Shown: in pieces, positions 10,468-19,408 of the stretch
How positions within the stretch are numbered: position 1 is the first letter of the stretch
How the letters are laid out: each line of letters opens with the position of its first letter
Source: Ensifer sp. LC163
GTDB lineage: Bacteria > Pseudomonadota > Alphaproteobacteria > Rhizobiales > Rhizobiaceae
Assembly (NCBI RefSeq): GCF_001695855.1
Contig: NZ_MBSS01000012.1
Location: 496,001 to 560,000, forward strand
Direction: 5' to 3'
DNA: 64,000 nucleotides
Translations under genes and position numbers: made by a program
Notes under the pieces: model-generated
Told to the model about the DNA's origin: nothing
The model's input: the letters and a program-made list of their open reading frames with translations, nothing else
Database searches by the model: none

Positions 10468-11190
10468 TCAGCGGATCGTGGCACGCACCATCTCTCCGTT
10501 GATGCGAACTTGTGGTTTGGCACCGGGGATCGCCGTTCGCGAACTGTCGACCCAGGAGGCCGTGGCCGCCACCTGATAATCGATGAAACTTGCCGTATCG
10601 AAGCCAAGATGAATGTCGAGCACCTTTCCGGAGATCTCCACGGTCTCGGATTGCTGCGTCTTTTCATAGATCAGCCGCGCCCGCAGGGCGTCTACATCGA
10701 GCCTGGCCTGTCCGACATGGCCCTCGATCGAAACGTCTGCCGCCTTGCCCTTGAGGGCAACCGCCGAAAATTCACCGTCAAGCCTCGCCTGGAATGCCGG
10801 TTGCTCGATCGAGACCGTTGCGCCTTTTTTCAGGTTGGCGTGAAGCTCGACCTTGCAGTCCTCCAGTTCTGGCCAGGACGGCGCCGCCACATCGATGTAA
10901 AGGGTGGAACCTTCGACGCGCATCCGGCTGTCCGATACGCAGTCGCTATAGAACCAGCTGGAATAGAAGGGTGCAAACCAACCGGAACGGCGGCTGCGGG
11001 CAGAGGCCCTGTAGGGCAAAGCCTCATTGCTGGTGAGTTCGATTGCACTTGCCTCCCCCTTCGCGACAACTGCCGTGACGCCGGCGATATCGATCTCGGT
11101 CGCCGATGTCTCGGCATTGCGCGTCGTGGCGACGAGAAGGATGGGGGCAAGGACCATTGCTGGCAGTGCGATCAACATGTAACGCTCCAT
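10468..11190 (-). CDS. Exported protein of unknown function, divergent to the AraC regulator
   Basis: 240 aa. The N-terminus MERYMLIALPAMVLAPILLVATT is a single hydrophobic segment acting as signal peptide or anchor. The rest alternates short beta-strand stretches (VEGSTLYIDVAAP, KVELHANLKKGATVSIEQPAFQARLDGEFSAVALKGKAADVSIEGHVGQARLDVDALRARLIY). This resembles the right-handed beta-helix-like repeats of the DUF2807/adhesin-type exported proteins, though that is an inference from pattern only. Two cysteines (SDCVSDS, LEDCKVE) could form a disulfide. It is divergently transcribed from the membrane AraC gene across 86 bp, suggesting the latter controls it. Confidence 0.7.
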   Translation of the reverse strand: MERYMLIALPAMVLAPILLVATTRNAETSATEIDIAGVTAVVAKGEASAIELTSNEALPYRASARSRRSGWFAPFYSSWFYSDCVSDSRMRVEGSTLYIDVAAPSWPELEDCKVELHANLKKGATVSIEQPAFQARLDGEFSAVALKGKAADVSIEGHVGQARLDVDALRARLIYEKTQQSETVEISGKVLDIHLGFDTASFIDYQVAATASWVDSSRTAIPGAKPQVRINGEMVRATIR

Positions 11191-11276
11191 TCGTTCGATC
11201 CGGCACCATCGCCGGACCGGAATAGCTCGCCCGACATCGAACGTAGCGGCGACCTTGATCGCGTTTTGGGTCGACC

Positions 11277-12398
11277 GTGAACGCGATCAAGGGCATCATC
11301 GCCTGGATCTGTCGTCTCCACCGTCCCCTCCGAAGAATCCATCCGCTCATGCTGTTCGTGCCACTACCCTTCGTCGTTTCCCTGCTGCTGCTCATCGTGA
11401 TCGTCCGCATGCTCTCGCAACGAGACGAGACCATGACATTCGAGCAGCGCCTGTTCCTGCTGCTCGTGTGTGCCTATGCGCTGCAATCCGTGCTGATCGG
11501 CATCCGGTGGGGCTACGATTTTCGCGCCATTCTGCCGGCACAGGCGATGCTTGCGACCTTCAACGCGGCCTTGGCGTGGGTATGTTTCAGCAGCCTGGCA
11601 AGCGACAGCCAGCCACGCCTGGGGCCGATCGCCTGGCACCTCCTGCCCGCGCTTATCATCGGCATTATGATGTTTGCCTGGCGCGATGCGGTCGGCACCG
11701 CAATCATCCTGTTCTTTTTCGGCTACGGCATTGCCTTGCTCTGGCTTGCGCGGCTGGGACCGAATGGACTGGTCACATCGCGCCTCGACGGCGTGCTTCG
11801 ATCATACCGCTCGCTGCAGATCACGGGATGGGCGCTCGTTGCGTCAGCCCTCAGCGACGTCGCCATCGGCTTCGACCAGATGCGCAATGGTGGCGCCTAT
11901 TCCGGCGCGATCGTGGCGGCCGGCAACGTGCTCGCTCTGCTCATACTCGGCACCGCGGCGTCGATCGCAAGCTTCGACACATCCACCGACTGCGAACGCC
12001 AGGAGACGACACCTTCGCCGCAAGAGCGCGCCGCAACGGAAGAAGATGCCGAAGTCGTCAACGCAGTCCAGGAACTGATGCGCAAGAAGGCACTCTACAA
12101 GGATCTCGAACTCAATCTCTCGCGGATCGCCCGCAAGCTCGGCGTGCCGGCACGGCGGATTTCCAACGCCATAAACCGGATCCACGGCATCAGCGTCTCG
12201 CAATACGTCAACAACTACCGGGTGGAGGAAGCCTGCCGGCTGCTTCTGACGACCGACGAGGCGATCACGCAGATCGCTTTCGAGGCTGGTTTCCTGACCA
12301 AATCGAACTTCAACCGCGAGTTCCTGCGCGTCACCGGCAAGAGCCCTTCCTCCTGGCGCGAGCAACAGCGCATTCCCGATCTTCGGGAAGCGGCATAG
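11277..12398 (+). CDS. Membrane-embedded AraC-family transcriptional regulator
   Basis: 373 aa from a GTG start. Roughly residues 25-230 carry about seven hydrophobic segments (LFVPLPFVVSLLLLIVIV, LFLLLVCAYALQSVLIGI, AIILFFFGYGIALLWLA and others). After a charged linker, residues ~265-370 form an AraC/XylS double helix-turn-helix: LSRIARKLGVPARRISNAINRI and the second helix pair ITQIAFEAGFLTKSNFNREF..TGKSPSSWRE. A DNA-binding domain tethered to a seven-segment membrane domain suggests direct membrane sensing, with the regulator acting from the membrane. The exact start is uncertain because no strong ribosome-binding site is visible. The likely target is the divergent exported protein. Confidence 0.85.
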   Translation: MNAIKGIIAWICRLHRPLRRIHPLMLFVPLPFVVSLLLLIVIVRMLSQRDETMTFEQRLFLLLVCAYALQSVLIGIRWGYDFRAILPAQAMLATFNAALAWVCFSSLASDSQPRLGPIAWHLLPALIIGIMMFAWRDAVGTAIILFFFGYGIALLWLARLGPNGLVTSRLDGVLRSYRSLQITGWALVASALSDVAIGFDQMRNGGAYSGAIVAAGNVLALLILGTAASIASFDTSTDCERQETTPSPQERAATEEDAEVVNAVQELMRKKALYKDLELNLSRIARKLGVPARRISNAINRIHGISVSQYVNNYRVEEACRLLLTTDEAITQIAFEAGFLTKSNFNREFLRVTGKSPSSWREQQRIPDLREAA

Positions 12399-12427
12399 AG
12401 CGCAGCCACACTTTTGCGCGATATGCG

Positions 12428-15400
12428 TTAGACCACTTCCCTCAACCGCTCTGCCGTCTGCAGGTCGACCGAAACGAGCTGGGACACACCCTGCTCCGCC
12501 ATGGTGACGCCGAACAGGCGGTTCATGCGAGCCATGGTGATAGGATTGTGGGTGATGATGACGAAGCGGGTCTCGGTCGAAGCCGCCATCTCGTCCATCA
12601 GGTTGCAATAGCGCTCGACATTGTGGTCGTCGAGTGGTGCATCGACTTCGTCGAGAACGCAGATCGGCGCCGGATTGGTCAGGAAGACGGCAAAGATCAG
12701 CGCCATCGCCGTCAGCGCCTGTTCGCCGCCCGACAGCAACGTCATGGTCTGTGGCTTCTTGCCTGGCGGGCGAGCGAGGATTTCAAGTCCCGCTTCAAGC
12801 GGGTCGTCGCTCTCGATCAGTTGCAGCTCGGCCGTGCCGCCGCCGAAGAGATGGGTGAAGAGGCGCTGGAACTGGGCGTTGACCACGTCGAAGGCGACGA
12901 TCAGCCGCTCGCGACCCTCGCGGTTGAGGTTCTGGATGGCGCTGCGCAATTTGCGGATCGCTTCGATGACGTCGTCCCGCTCCTTCAACAGGAGCGCCAG
13001 CCGCTCGGAGAGCTCCTTCTGTTCCTCTTCGGCCCGAAGGTTGACGGCGCCAAGACGCTCGCGCTCGATCTTCAGCCGCTCCAGTTCGCGTTCGACATTG
13101 CGCATGTCCGGCAGCGCCTCGTCAACGGCAAGCCCGGTCAGCCGCATCACCTCATGCGGGGCGCAGGAAAGCGCTTCGTGGATGCGGGCCTCGATCTCGA
13201 CGCGGCGCTCGCGGCTCGACACCAGCCGTTCCTCGGCGCGACCGCGCTTTTCGCGCGATTCCGCCAGTTCAGAAAGCGCGGTTGCGGCCATGCGGTCGGC
13301 CTCGCGCTGGCGGCCCTCGGCCTCGGCCAGGATATCGGCGGCCTCGCGGCGCGAAGCCTCGGCCTTCTGCAATTCGTTCATCAGCGCGCGCCGCTTGTCC
13401 TCGAACTCGTCGGGCGCGTCCATCAGTTCTTCCACCTCATCGCGCGCTTCCGCCTCGCGATCCCTGAGGGTGGCGATATGCTCCTCGGCGCTGGCCGCCC
13501 GAGCCTTCCAGGTCTGGCGCTCGCCTGATATCGCCGTGATCCGCCGCTGGCGCGCCTCGTTCTCACGCGCAAGTCCGTCATGGGCCGCACGCCTTTCGGC
13601 AACCGCAGCGCGGTCGGCCGCGACATCTGCCGTTTGCGCGCGCAGTTTCAGCTCGAGTTCTGAGAGATCGGGCGCGTCGGCAAGAGCGTCGTTGGCCGTC
13701 TCGATCTGCTCGGCAACCTCTTCGAGCTGGCTTTCGAGCTGGCTCTTGGTTTCAGCAACAACCGCACGGCGGCGCGAGAGATCGCCGGATGCGCGCTCGG
13801 CCGCCGCCAGCGCATCGCGGGCTTCGCCGAGCTGGCGTGTGATCATGCGCTGGGTATCGCGCGCAAGCCTCAACCGCTCGTCCTCGGCACGGATACGCGA
13901 TCCGGCTGCGGCAAGATCGGCCTCGGCACGGCGGAGCGCCTCGCCGGCGTCGTCCGCCTCCGCGTCGAGTTCGGCAAGACGGTTTTTCTGGGCCAGCCTC
14001 AATGCTGCAGCACTTGGCGCTTCGGAACCAGTGACATGCCCGTCCCAGCGCCAAACGGAGCCCTGCTTCGTCACCAGGCTTTGGCCGGGTTTCAACAGCG
14101 GCATCAGCCGCTCGGCCTCCGCCTCGCCGTCGACGATGCCGATCTGGCTCAAGGCACGCGTTAGCGCCTGTGGCGCGCGAACATGATCGATCAGCGAGCG
14201 CGCGCCTTGCGGCAAGGCGGCATCGCCGGAATGGTCGCCCGGTGTGCGCCAGTGGGCTGGGGCCGCGCTATCGAGCGGCGAATCGAGATCATCGCCAAGC
14301 GCTGCTCCCAGCGCCGTCTCGAAGCCGCGATCGACCTTCATCTCTTCGACAACAGCCGGATAGGCGCCGCCGCCGGCGGCTTCGAGCATGCGACGGATCG
14401 TGCGCGCCTCGGTCTCGATGCCGTTCAGGACGGCCCGTGCCCGATCGACCGGCGGGCGGGCGTCAGCCTCGGCGCGGCGGGTCTCGGCAAGGGCTTCCTC
14501 GATGTCAGCGACATTCGCCTCGGCCTCGTCGAGTGCGGCCTCGGCCACTTCCACCTGGCCCTGCTTTTCGTGCGGGTCGGGCAGCGTCGCCATCTGCCAG
14601 TCAAGTTCGTCAAGATCGCGGGCCTGATCGGAAAGCTGGCGGGCAAGTCGTGCCTGTCGCTCCGAGAGATCGCGCAGCGCGCGCTCCAGCTGGTTGCGAC
14701 CGGCCTGCGCCTCGGCGCGCTCGGCGGTCAGTCGGCCCAGATCGGTCTCGCTCACGACAAGCTTTTCGTTCGCTTCTTCGAGCCGTTCCCGGGCTTCACT
14801 TGCCCGATCGTCAGCCTCGGCGAGCAGCTCGCGCAGTTCCTCGTCTTCTTCGTCGAGACGGGCGAGAAAGCCGGCGTTGTCGGCAACCAGCCGCTCTTCG
14901 CGGGCGATATCCTCGGCCAGTTGCGCCAGGCGGCGCTGCAGCTCGTCGCGGCGGCGCAGGATGCGGCCGGCATCTTCCTCAAGCTGCGACCGGGCGATCT
15001 GCAGGCGCTGCAATGCGGCGGCCAGTTTCGCCTCGTTCTCGCGCAGCTCCGGCAGTTTCAGGCTGGAAATCGCCTGATCCTTGGCGGCCTGCATCTGGGC
15101 CTGTGCCTTTTCGGCGACGAGTGCCGTCACCTGGTTGAGCTGGCTGGTCGCCTCGGCTTCGGCTTCCTTGGCCTGAACCCAGCGGATGTGGAACAGGATC
15201 GCCTCATGCTTGCGGATATCGGCAGACAGCATCTTGAAGCGATTGGCCTGGCGCGCTTGCCGTTTCAGGCTCTCGATCTGGCTTTCGAGCTGAGAGGTGA
15301 CGTCGTCCAGACGCTCAAGGTTGGTTTCAGCCGCCTTCAGCCGCAGCTCCGCCTCGTGCCGGCGCGAATGCAGGCCGGAAATGCCGGCCGCCTCTTCAAG

Positions 15401-15889
15401 AAGCTGGCGTCGGGCCTGCGGCTTTGCCGCAATCAGTTCGCCGATGCGGCCCTGACCGACCATCGACGGCGAGCGGGCGCCGGTGGATGCGTCGGCAAAC
15501 AGCAGCTGCACATCCTTGGCGCGCGCTTCCTTGCCGTTGATCCTGTAGACCGAGCCCTGCTCGCGCTCGATGCGGCGCGTTACCTGGATTTCGTCGCTGT
15601 CATTGAAGGCGGCAGGCGCCGTGCGATCGCTGTTGTCGAGATAGAGGCCGACTTCGGCGGTGTTGCGCGCCGGGCGATTGCCGGACCCCGAGAAGATCAC
15701 GTCATCCATGCCGGACGCGCGCATGTTCTTGTAGGAGTTTTCCCCCATCACCCAGCGTAGTGCCTCGACAAGGTTCGACTTGCCGCAACCGTTCGGGCCG
15801 ACGATGCCGGTCAGACCGCGCTCGATGATGAATTCGCTGGGTTCGACGAAGGATTTGAAGCCGAGCAGACGAAGCCTGTTGAACTTCAT
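12428..15889 (-). CDS. smc: Chromosome segregation protein SMC
   Basis: 1153 aa. The N-terminal ATPase head has Walker A GPNGCGKSNLVEALRWVMGE near residue 33. Two long coiled-coil arms rich in Glu/Ala/Arg flank a hinge around residues 510-640, which contains YPAVVEEMKVDRGFETALGAALGDDL. The C-terminal head has the ABC signature LLSGGEQALTAMALIFA and Walker B APICVLDEVDAPLDDHNVERY. With ScpA/ScpB (not in this window) it forms the condensin that compacts and segregates the nucleoid. All catalytic motifs are intact. It is followed in the chromosome by the DsbA-like gene on the same strand, separated by a terminator. Confidence 0.97.
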   Translation of the reverse strand: MKFNRLRLLGFKSFVEPSEFIIERGLTGIVGPNGCGKSNLVEALRWVMGENSYKNMRASGMDDVIFSGSGNRPARNTAEVGLYLDNSDRTAPAAFNDSDEIQVTRRIEREQGSVYRINGKEARAKDVQLLFADASTGARSPSMVGQGRIGELIAAKPQARRQLLEEAAGISGLHSRRHEAELRLKAAETNLERLDDVTSQLESQIESLKRQARQANRFKMLSADIRKHEAILFHIRWVQAKEAEAEATSQLNQVTALVAEKAQAQMQAAKDQAISSLKLPELRENEAKLAAALQRLQIARSQLEEDAGRILRRRDELQRRLAQLAEDIAREERLVADNAGFLARLDEEDEELRELLAEADDRASEARERLEEANEKLVVSETDLGRLTAERAEAQAGRNQLERALRDLSERQARLARQLSDQARDLDELDWQMATLPDPHEKQGQVEVAEAALDEAEANVADIEEALAETRRAEADARPPVDRARAVLNGIETEARTIRRMLEAAGGGAYPAVVEEMKVDRGFETALGAALGDDLDSPLDSAAPAHWRTPGDHSGDAALPQGARSLIDHVRAPQALTRALSQIGIVDGEAEAERLMPLLKPGQSLVTKQGSVWRWDGHVTGSEAPSAAALRLAQKNRLAELDAEADDAGEALRRAEADLAAAGSRIRAEDERLRLARDTQRMITRQLGEARDALAAAERASGDLSRRRAVVAETKSQLESQLEEVAEQIETANDALADAPDLSELELKLRAQTADVAADRAAVAERRAAHDGLARENEARQRRITAISGERQTWKARAASAEEHIATLRDREAEARDEVEELMDAPDEFEDKRRALMNELQKAEASRREAADILAEAEGRQREADRMAATALSELAESREKRGRAEERLVSSRERRVEIEARIHEALSCAPHEVMRLTGLAVDEALPDMRNVERELERLKIERERLGAVNLRAEEEQKELSERLALLLKERDDVIEAIRKLRSAIQNLNREGRERLIVAFDVVNAQFQRLFTHLFGGGTAELQLIESDDPLEAGLEILARPPGKKPQTMTLLSGGEQALTAMALIFAVFLTNPAPICVLDEVDAPLDDHNVERYCNLMDEMAASTETRFVIITHNPITMARMNRLFGVTMAEQGVSQLVSVDLQTAERLREVV

Positions 15890-15937
15890 GCGGCGGACGC
15901 TGGCGCAGAACGCCCCTCTTCACCCAACCGCCGAGCA

Positions 15938-15977
15938 TAAAAAACGGGCGCACGGCTGCTGCCGTCGCCCGTTTTCA
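15938..15977 (-). terminator. Rho-independent terminator after the DsbA-like gene
   Basis: AAAACGGGCG (15941-15950) pairs with CGCCCGTTTT (15966-15975), extended inward by ACGGC/GCCGT with one bulged base; the minus-strand product ends in a T-run. It separates the DsbA-like gene from smc, so smc probably has its own promoter. Confidence 0.8.
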
Positions 15978-15991
15978 GGAAAAGCGAAGGA

Positions 15992-16843
15992 TCAGAGCTT
16001 GCTGTCGATGAGGGCCGACATAACGTCAACCGACATATCCCCAGAATAGTGCTCTCCATTGACGAAGAAGGTCGGCGTCGATTGCACGCCAAAGTCCTTT
16101 GCGCCCCTCTGCATAACTGCGTTCACATCATCCAGAAGTTTTTGGTTCGTCAAGCAGGACTCGAAGGTCTCCTGTGTAAAACCGGCAAGTTTGGACATCT
16201 GCAGCAATGCATCGCGACCATTCGGCGCGGCAGCCCACTGCTGCTGCTGCTTGAACAGCATCGAGATCATCGGGAAATACTGGCCCTCGGGGGCGCAACG
16301 CGCCAGCATGAAGGCGGCAGCGGCGCGCGGATCGAACGGGAATTCGCGCAGGACGAAACGAACCTTGCCGCTGTCGATGTACTTCGTCTTGATTGCTTCG
16401 AAAGTGTTGTTGTGGAAGGCGGCGCAATGCGGGCAGGTCATCGACATGTATTCGACGATCGTTACCGGGGCGTTGGCATCGCCGATCGCCATTTCCGGCA
16501 ACGCGCCGGGTTCGAGCAGCTTGGCCATGTCGACGGAGCCTTCCGAGCTCGGCAGCTCGACCTTTGCCGGAGCGGCAGTCGACTGGGCAACTTCGGTGCC
16601 GGCGGGCTTGGCTTCCGTGGTCGTTGTCGGAGCAGCCGTCGTCGAAGCGGTCGTCGTCGCGTCCGCCGGCTTGGCGTCGGCAGGCTTAGCATCGGCTTTG
16701 GCGGCCGTTTCCGTGGTTTCGGTCGGGCTCGCCGAAGCCTGCTCCTTCTTCTCGTCGCTGCAGGCGGCAAGCACAAGAGCGACGGTCGCGATGGCAACAC
16801 CGCTGAGCAGGCGTTTCGAAAGGTTCAGTGCGGAAGCGGACAT
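15992..16843 (-). CDS. DsbA-like thioredoxin-fold lipoprotein
   Basis: 283 aa. MSASALNLSKRLLSGVAIATVALVLAACSD is a lipoprotein signal with lipobox LAAC. A ~70-residue low-complexity linker rich in Thr, Ala, Pro and Lys follows (for example DAKPADAKPADATTTASTTA). The rest is a DsbA/DsbG-type domain with the redox motif CPHC in MSMTCPHCAAFHNNTFEA and a downstream cis-Pro strand QSTPTFFVNGEHYSG. It is predicted to be a membrane-tethered periplasmic thiol oxidase or isomerase. A long flexible tether before the catalytic domain is unusual for DsbA. It lies between smc and the DciA-type gene. Confidence 0.88.
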   Translation of the reverse strand: MSASALNLSKRLLSGVAIATVALVLAACSDEKKEQASASPTETTETAAKADAKPADAKPADATTTASTTAAPTTTTEAKPAGTEVAQSTAAPAKVELPSSEGSVDMAKLLEPGALPEMAIGDANAPVTIVEYMSMTCPHCAAFHNNTFEAIKTKYIDSGKVRFVLREFPFDPRAAAAFMLARCAPEGQYFPMISMLFKQQQQWAAAPNGRDALLQMSKLAGFTQETFESCLTNQKLLDDVNAVMQRGAKDFGVQSTPTFFVNGEHYSGDMSVDVMSALIDSKL

Positions 16844-16966
16844 GAATTTTACCCGTGTTCGGAGGGAATTGCAGTGCGGATTCGATATCTTGCCGCGCGC
16901 AGGGCGGCAAGGGGAAGCGTTTCAACAGAATTCAAAGAATTGTGACCGGCTGATGGTGCTGCCTGA

Positions 16967-17069
16967 TGCATGTCGCGCAAAGGTGTGCAGCGGCTTTGCG
17001 ATAACGACATGCACAAAAACAGGAGCGTAAAGTGCGGCAAGCGGACCTGAAAGATCGCGACGCGCTTCA
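16967..17069 (+). repeat. RIME-like repeat overlapping the dciA stop codon
   Basis: TGCATGTCGCGCAAAGGTGTGCAGCGG..TTTGCGATAACGACATGCA is a long dyad, followed by an A-rich bridge and a GATCGCGACGCGCTTCA tail. It has the same architecture as 7381-7461. The final TCA is the reverse complement of the TGA stop of the DciA-type gene, so the repeat reaches into that gene. Confidence 0.75.
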
Positions 17070-17573
17070 GCGCCGGCGTGGCGACATGACCGCGGTCCCG
17101 AGCCGCCGCAGCGCCGCCTTCAGTTCTTCGCTCTCGATACCCTCGACCATGGTTTCGAGCCGGCGGGCCGGTTCGCCGGAAAGCGGGCGTGGCGTGCGAT
17201 TGCGTCTGGGCGGCGGCGATACCGGCTTTTGCACGATCCGCAGTTGGCCGATCGCGTAAAAGCCGAAGAAGCCGTTGATGCGCTGGATCAGCTCGCCCTG
17301 GGCGTGAGTGAGAAACAGTGCACGCGCGCCTTCGCAGGCAACGGTGAGGACGCCGGGTTGATGACCGCCCTCGCCGGCAATTTCGGAGGCACGGCGCGGC
17401 CAGGCGATCTTTTCCGGCCGGGTGCAGTCGGCGAAATCAGCGCCGGCGATCTCGTCCCAGGAGCCGAGCAGCATGGTGTTGATGCCGGCGCGCTTGGCGA
17501 GCACCGGATCAATCAGGCCGTTGGCGACCTCGGCGATCTGGATCACACCCCTGCGGGACTTCTGTTCACTCAC
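17067..17573 (-). CDS. DUF721 protein, DciA-type candidate helicase loader
   Basis: 168 aa from a GTG at 17573 (VSEQKSRRGVIQIAEVANGLIDP); the longer frame would run into the mutY promoter region and reads as non-coding. Residues ~20-120 match the DUF721 fold: LLGSWDEIAGADFADCTRPEKIAWPRR, then a beta-alpha segment GVLTVACEGARALFLTHAQGELIQRINGFFG. DUF721 includes DciA, the ancestral loader of the replicative helicase DnaB, which is established for related bacteria and inferred here. The basic tail (PPPRRNRTPRPL ... SPRRR) is typical. It is divergent from mutY across 93 bp. Confidence 0.82.
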   Translation of the reverse strand: MSEQKSRRGVIQIAEVANGLIDPVLAKRAGINTMLLGSWDEIAGADFADCTRPEKIAWPRRASEIAGEGGHQPGVLTVACEGARALFLTHAQGELIQRINGFFGFYAIGQLRIVQKPVSPPPRRNRTPRPLSGEPARRLETMVEGIESEELKAALRRLGTAVMSPRRR

Positions 17574-17666
17574 GAACGCGACTTTCTGTATGCAATGTCG
17601 ATTGAGCCTTGATGCGCCGGCTCGCCTTCGCCAAGTATAAGCCGGAAAAGGAACCTCCGGCAAATC

Positions 17667-18755
17667 ATGGCAAATACGATCACGGCGGCGAAGGCCGCCC
17701 CGCTTCTTCTTGAATGGTACGACCGGCACCACCGCGAACTTCCGTGGCGGGTTTCACCGTCGATGGCGCGTCAGGGTGTGGTCGCCAATCCGTACCATAT
17801 CTGGATGTCGGAGGTCATGCTGCAGCAGACGACCGTGCAGGCGGTGAAGGCCTATTTCGAGAAGTTCCTGACGTTGTGGCCAGCGGTCGAAGATCTCGCC
17901 GTCGCCGACAACGAGGACGTGATGAAGGCCTGGGCCGGGCTCGGCTACTACGCAAGGGCGCGCAATCTGAAGAAATGCGCCGAGGCGGTGGCGCGCGATC
18001 ATGGCGGCCGCTTCCCCGACACGGAGGAAGGGCTGAAGGCCCTGCCCGGCATCGGCGACTATACCGCAGCGGCCGTCGCCGCCATCGCCTTCAACCGCCA
18101 AAGTGCTGTGCTTGACGGCAATGTCGAGCGGGTGATCTCACGGCTCTATGCCATCGAAACGCCGCTGCCGGCGGCCAAGCCGGAAATGCGCGGGCTCGTC
18201 GCGGCCTTGACGCCCGCCGACAGGCCCGGCGATTTCGCCCAAGCGATGATGGATCTCGGCGCGACGATCTGCACGCCGAAGCGCCCCGCCTGCTCGCTCT
18301 GTCCGTTCCGGCCGCACTGTCTGGCGCTTTCCGTCGCCGATCCCGAGACCTTTCCGCGCAAGGCGAAGAAGAAGGACAAGCCGCTGAGGCTCGGCGCCGC
18401 CTTCGTGGCGATCGATGCCCGCGACACCGTCTATCTGCGCAAGCGCGGCGAAACCGGCCTTCTCGGCGGCATGACCGAAGTGCCTGGCACCGCGTGGACG
18501 GCACGGCACGACGGCGAGACTTCGGTGGAGTCGCAGCCCTTTGCAGCCGCCTGGGAAGACTGCGGCACCATTACCCATGTGTTTACGCATTTCGAGTTGC
18601 GCCTGTCGGTCTACCGGGCCAATGTCGCGCGCGCCGAGACTGGAAACGACGGCTGGTGGGAACCGGTCTCTTCGCTGAAAGCGCAAGCGTTGCCGACGGT
18701 TATGAAAAAAGCGATCGCCCGGGCGATACCGGATGCCTTCAAAGGCGAGCGCTGA
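17667..18755 (+). CDS. mutY: A/G-specific adenine DNA glycosylase
   Basis: 362 aa. It removes adenine mispaired with 8-oxoguanine. The catalytic Glu lies in SEVMLQQTTV (~residue 48). The helix-hairpin-helix LPGIGDYTAAAVAAIAF is followed by the catalytic Asp in AVLDGNVERV. The iron-sulfur cluster ligands appear as C-x6-C-x2-C-x5-C in CTPKRPACSLCPFRPHC. The C-terminal NUDIX-like MutT domain that recognises 8-oxoG spans ~240-355 (GLLGGMTEVPGTAW, THVFTHFELRLSVY). All motifs are intact. AAAAGGA precedes the ATG. It is the first gene of a unit with the HAD phosphatase 23 bp downstream. Confidence 0.96.
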   Translation: MANTITAAKAAPLLLEWYDRHHRELPWRVSPSMARQGVVANPYHIWMSEVMLQQTTVQAVKAYFEKFLTLWPAVEDLAVADNEDVMKAWAGLGYYARARNLKKCAEAVARDHGGRFPDTEEGLKALPGIGDYTAAAVAAIAFNRQSAVLDGNVERVISRLYAIETPLPAAKPEMRGLVAALTPADRPGDFAQAMMDLGATICTPKRPACSLCPFRPHCLALSVADPETFPRKAKKKDKPLRLGAAFVAIDARDTVYLRKRGETGLLGGMTEVPGTAWTARHDGETSVESQPFAAAWEDCGTITHVFTHFELRLSVYRANVARAETGNDGWWEPVSSLKAQALPTVMKKAIARAIPDAFKGER

Positions 18756-18778
18756 GAGTATCGAACGAGGAACAGTTC

Positions 18779-19396
18779 ATGAGCAGCATCGAAATCCGCC
18801 ACATCGTCTTCGACATCGGCAGGGTGCTGATCCACTACGACCCGAACCTGCCCTTCAGCCGCATCATTCCCGACGAAGCGGAGCGGCAATGGTTCTTCGC
18901 CAATGTCTGCACCCACGACTGGAATATCGAGCAGGACCGTGGCCGCTCCTGGGAAGAAGCCGAGGCTCTGCTGATCAAGGATCATCCTGAACGGGAAGAG
19001 CATATCCGCGCCTTCCGCAAACATTGGCATGAGATGGTGCCGCACGCCTATGTCGAAACGGTTTCTTTGATGGAAAACCTGATTGCCGAGGGCCGCGACG
19101 TGACGATGCTGACCAACTTCGCTTCCGATACGTTCCGCGAGGCGCAGCAGCTCTATCCGTTCCTGACCCTGCCGCGCGGCGTCACCGTGTCGGGCGATGT
19201 CGGCCTGATCAAGCCGGATGTCGCGATCTACGAGACCCACGCCCGCACATTCGACCTCGATCCACCGGCAACACTGTTCATCGATGACAGCATGCCCAAT
19301 GTCGAGGGCGCACGCCTGGCCGGCTGGCACGCGGTGCATTTCACCGACCCGGAAAAGCTGAAGGCCGATCTCGCCGCCTATGGCATCCAGCGTTGA
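18779..19396 (+). CDS. HAD-superfamily hydrolase (YihX-like)
   Basis: 205 aa. The start MSSIEIRHIVFDIG is chosen by CGAGG at 18766-18770; the much longer frame overlaps mutY. Motif I is FDIGRVLIHYD, which carries the nucleophile Asp with Gly in place of the second Asp. Motif II is LTNFASDTF, motif III Lys is in GLIKPDVAIYETH and motif IV LFIDDSMPNVEGA. This is the pattern of the YihX/epoxide-hydrolase-N-terminal branch, which acts on small phosphorylated metabolites in the cytoplasm. The substrate is not readable. It probably forms an operon with mutY and the NTF2-like gene (12 bp downstream). Confidence 0.88.
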   Translation: MSSIEIRHIVFDIGRVLIHYDPNLPFSRIIPDEAERQWFFANVCTHDWNIEQDRGRSWEEAEALLIKDHPEREEHIRAFRKHWHEMVPHAYVETVSLMENLIAEGRDVTMLTNFASDTFREAQQLYPFLTLPRGVTVSGDVGLIKPDVAIYETHARTFDLDPPATLFIDDSMPNVEGARLAGWHAVHFTDPEKLKADLAAYGIQR

Positions 19397-19408
19397 TCGG
19401 GTGCCGCA

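Noticed and set aside
11255-13528. Very long plus-strand frame (757 aa) overlapping the AraC gene and smc
   Set aside because: It covers two genes with clear, motif-rich products in other frames and has Arg/His-rich composition typical of an antisense or shifted GC-rich frame.
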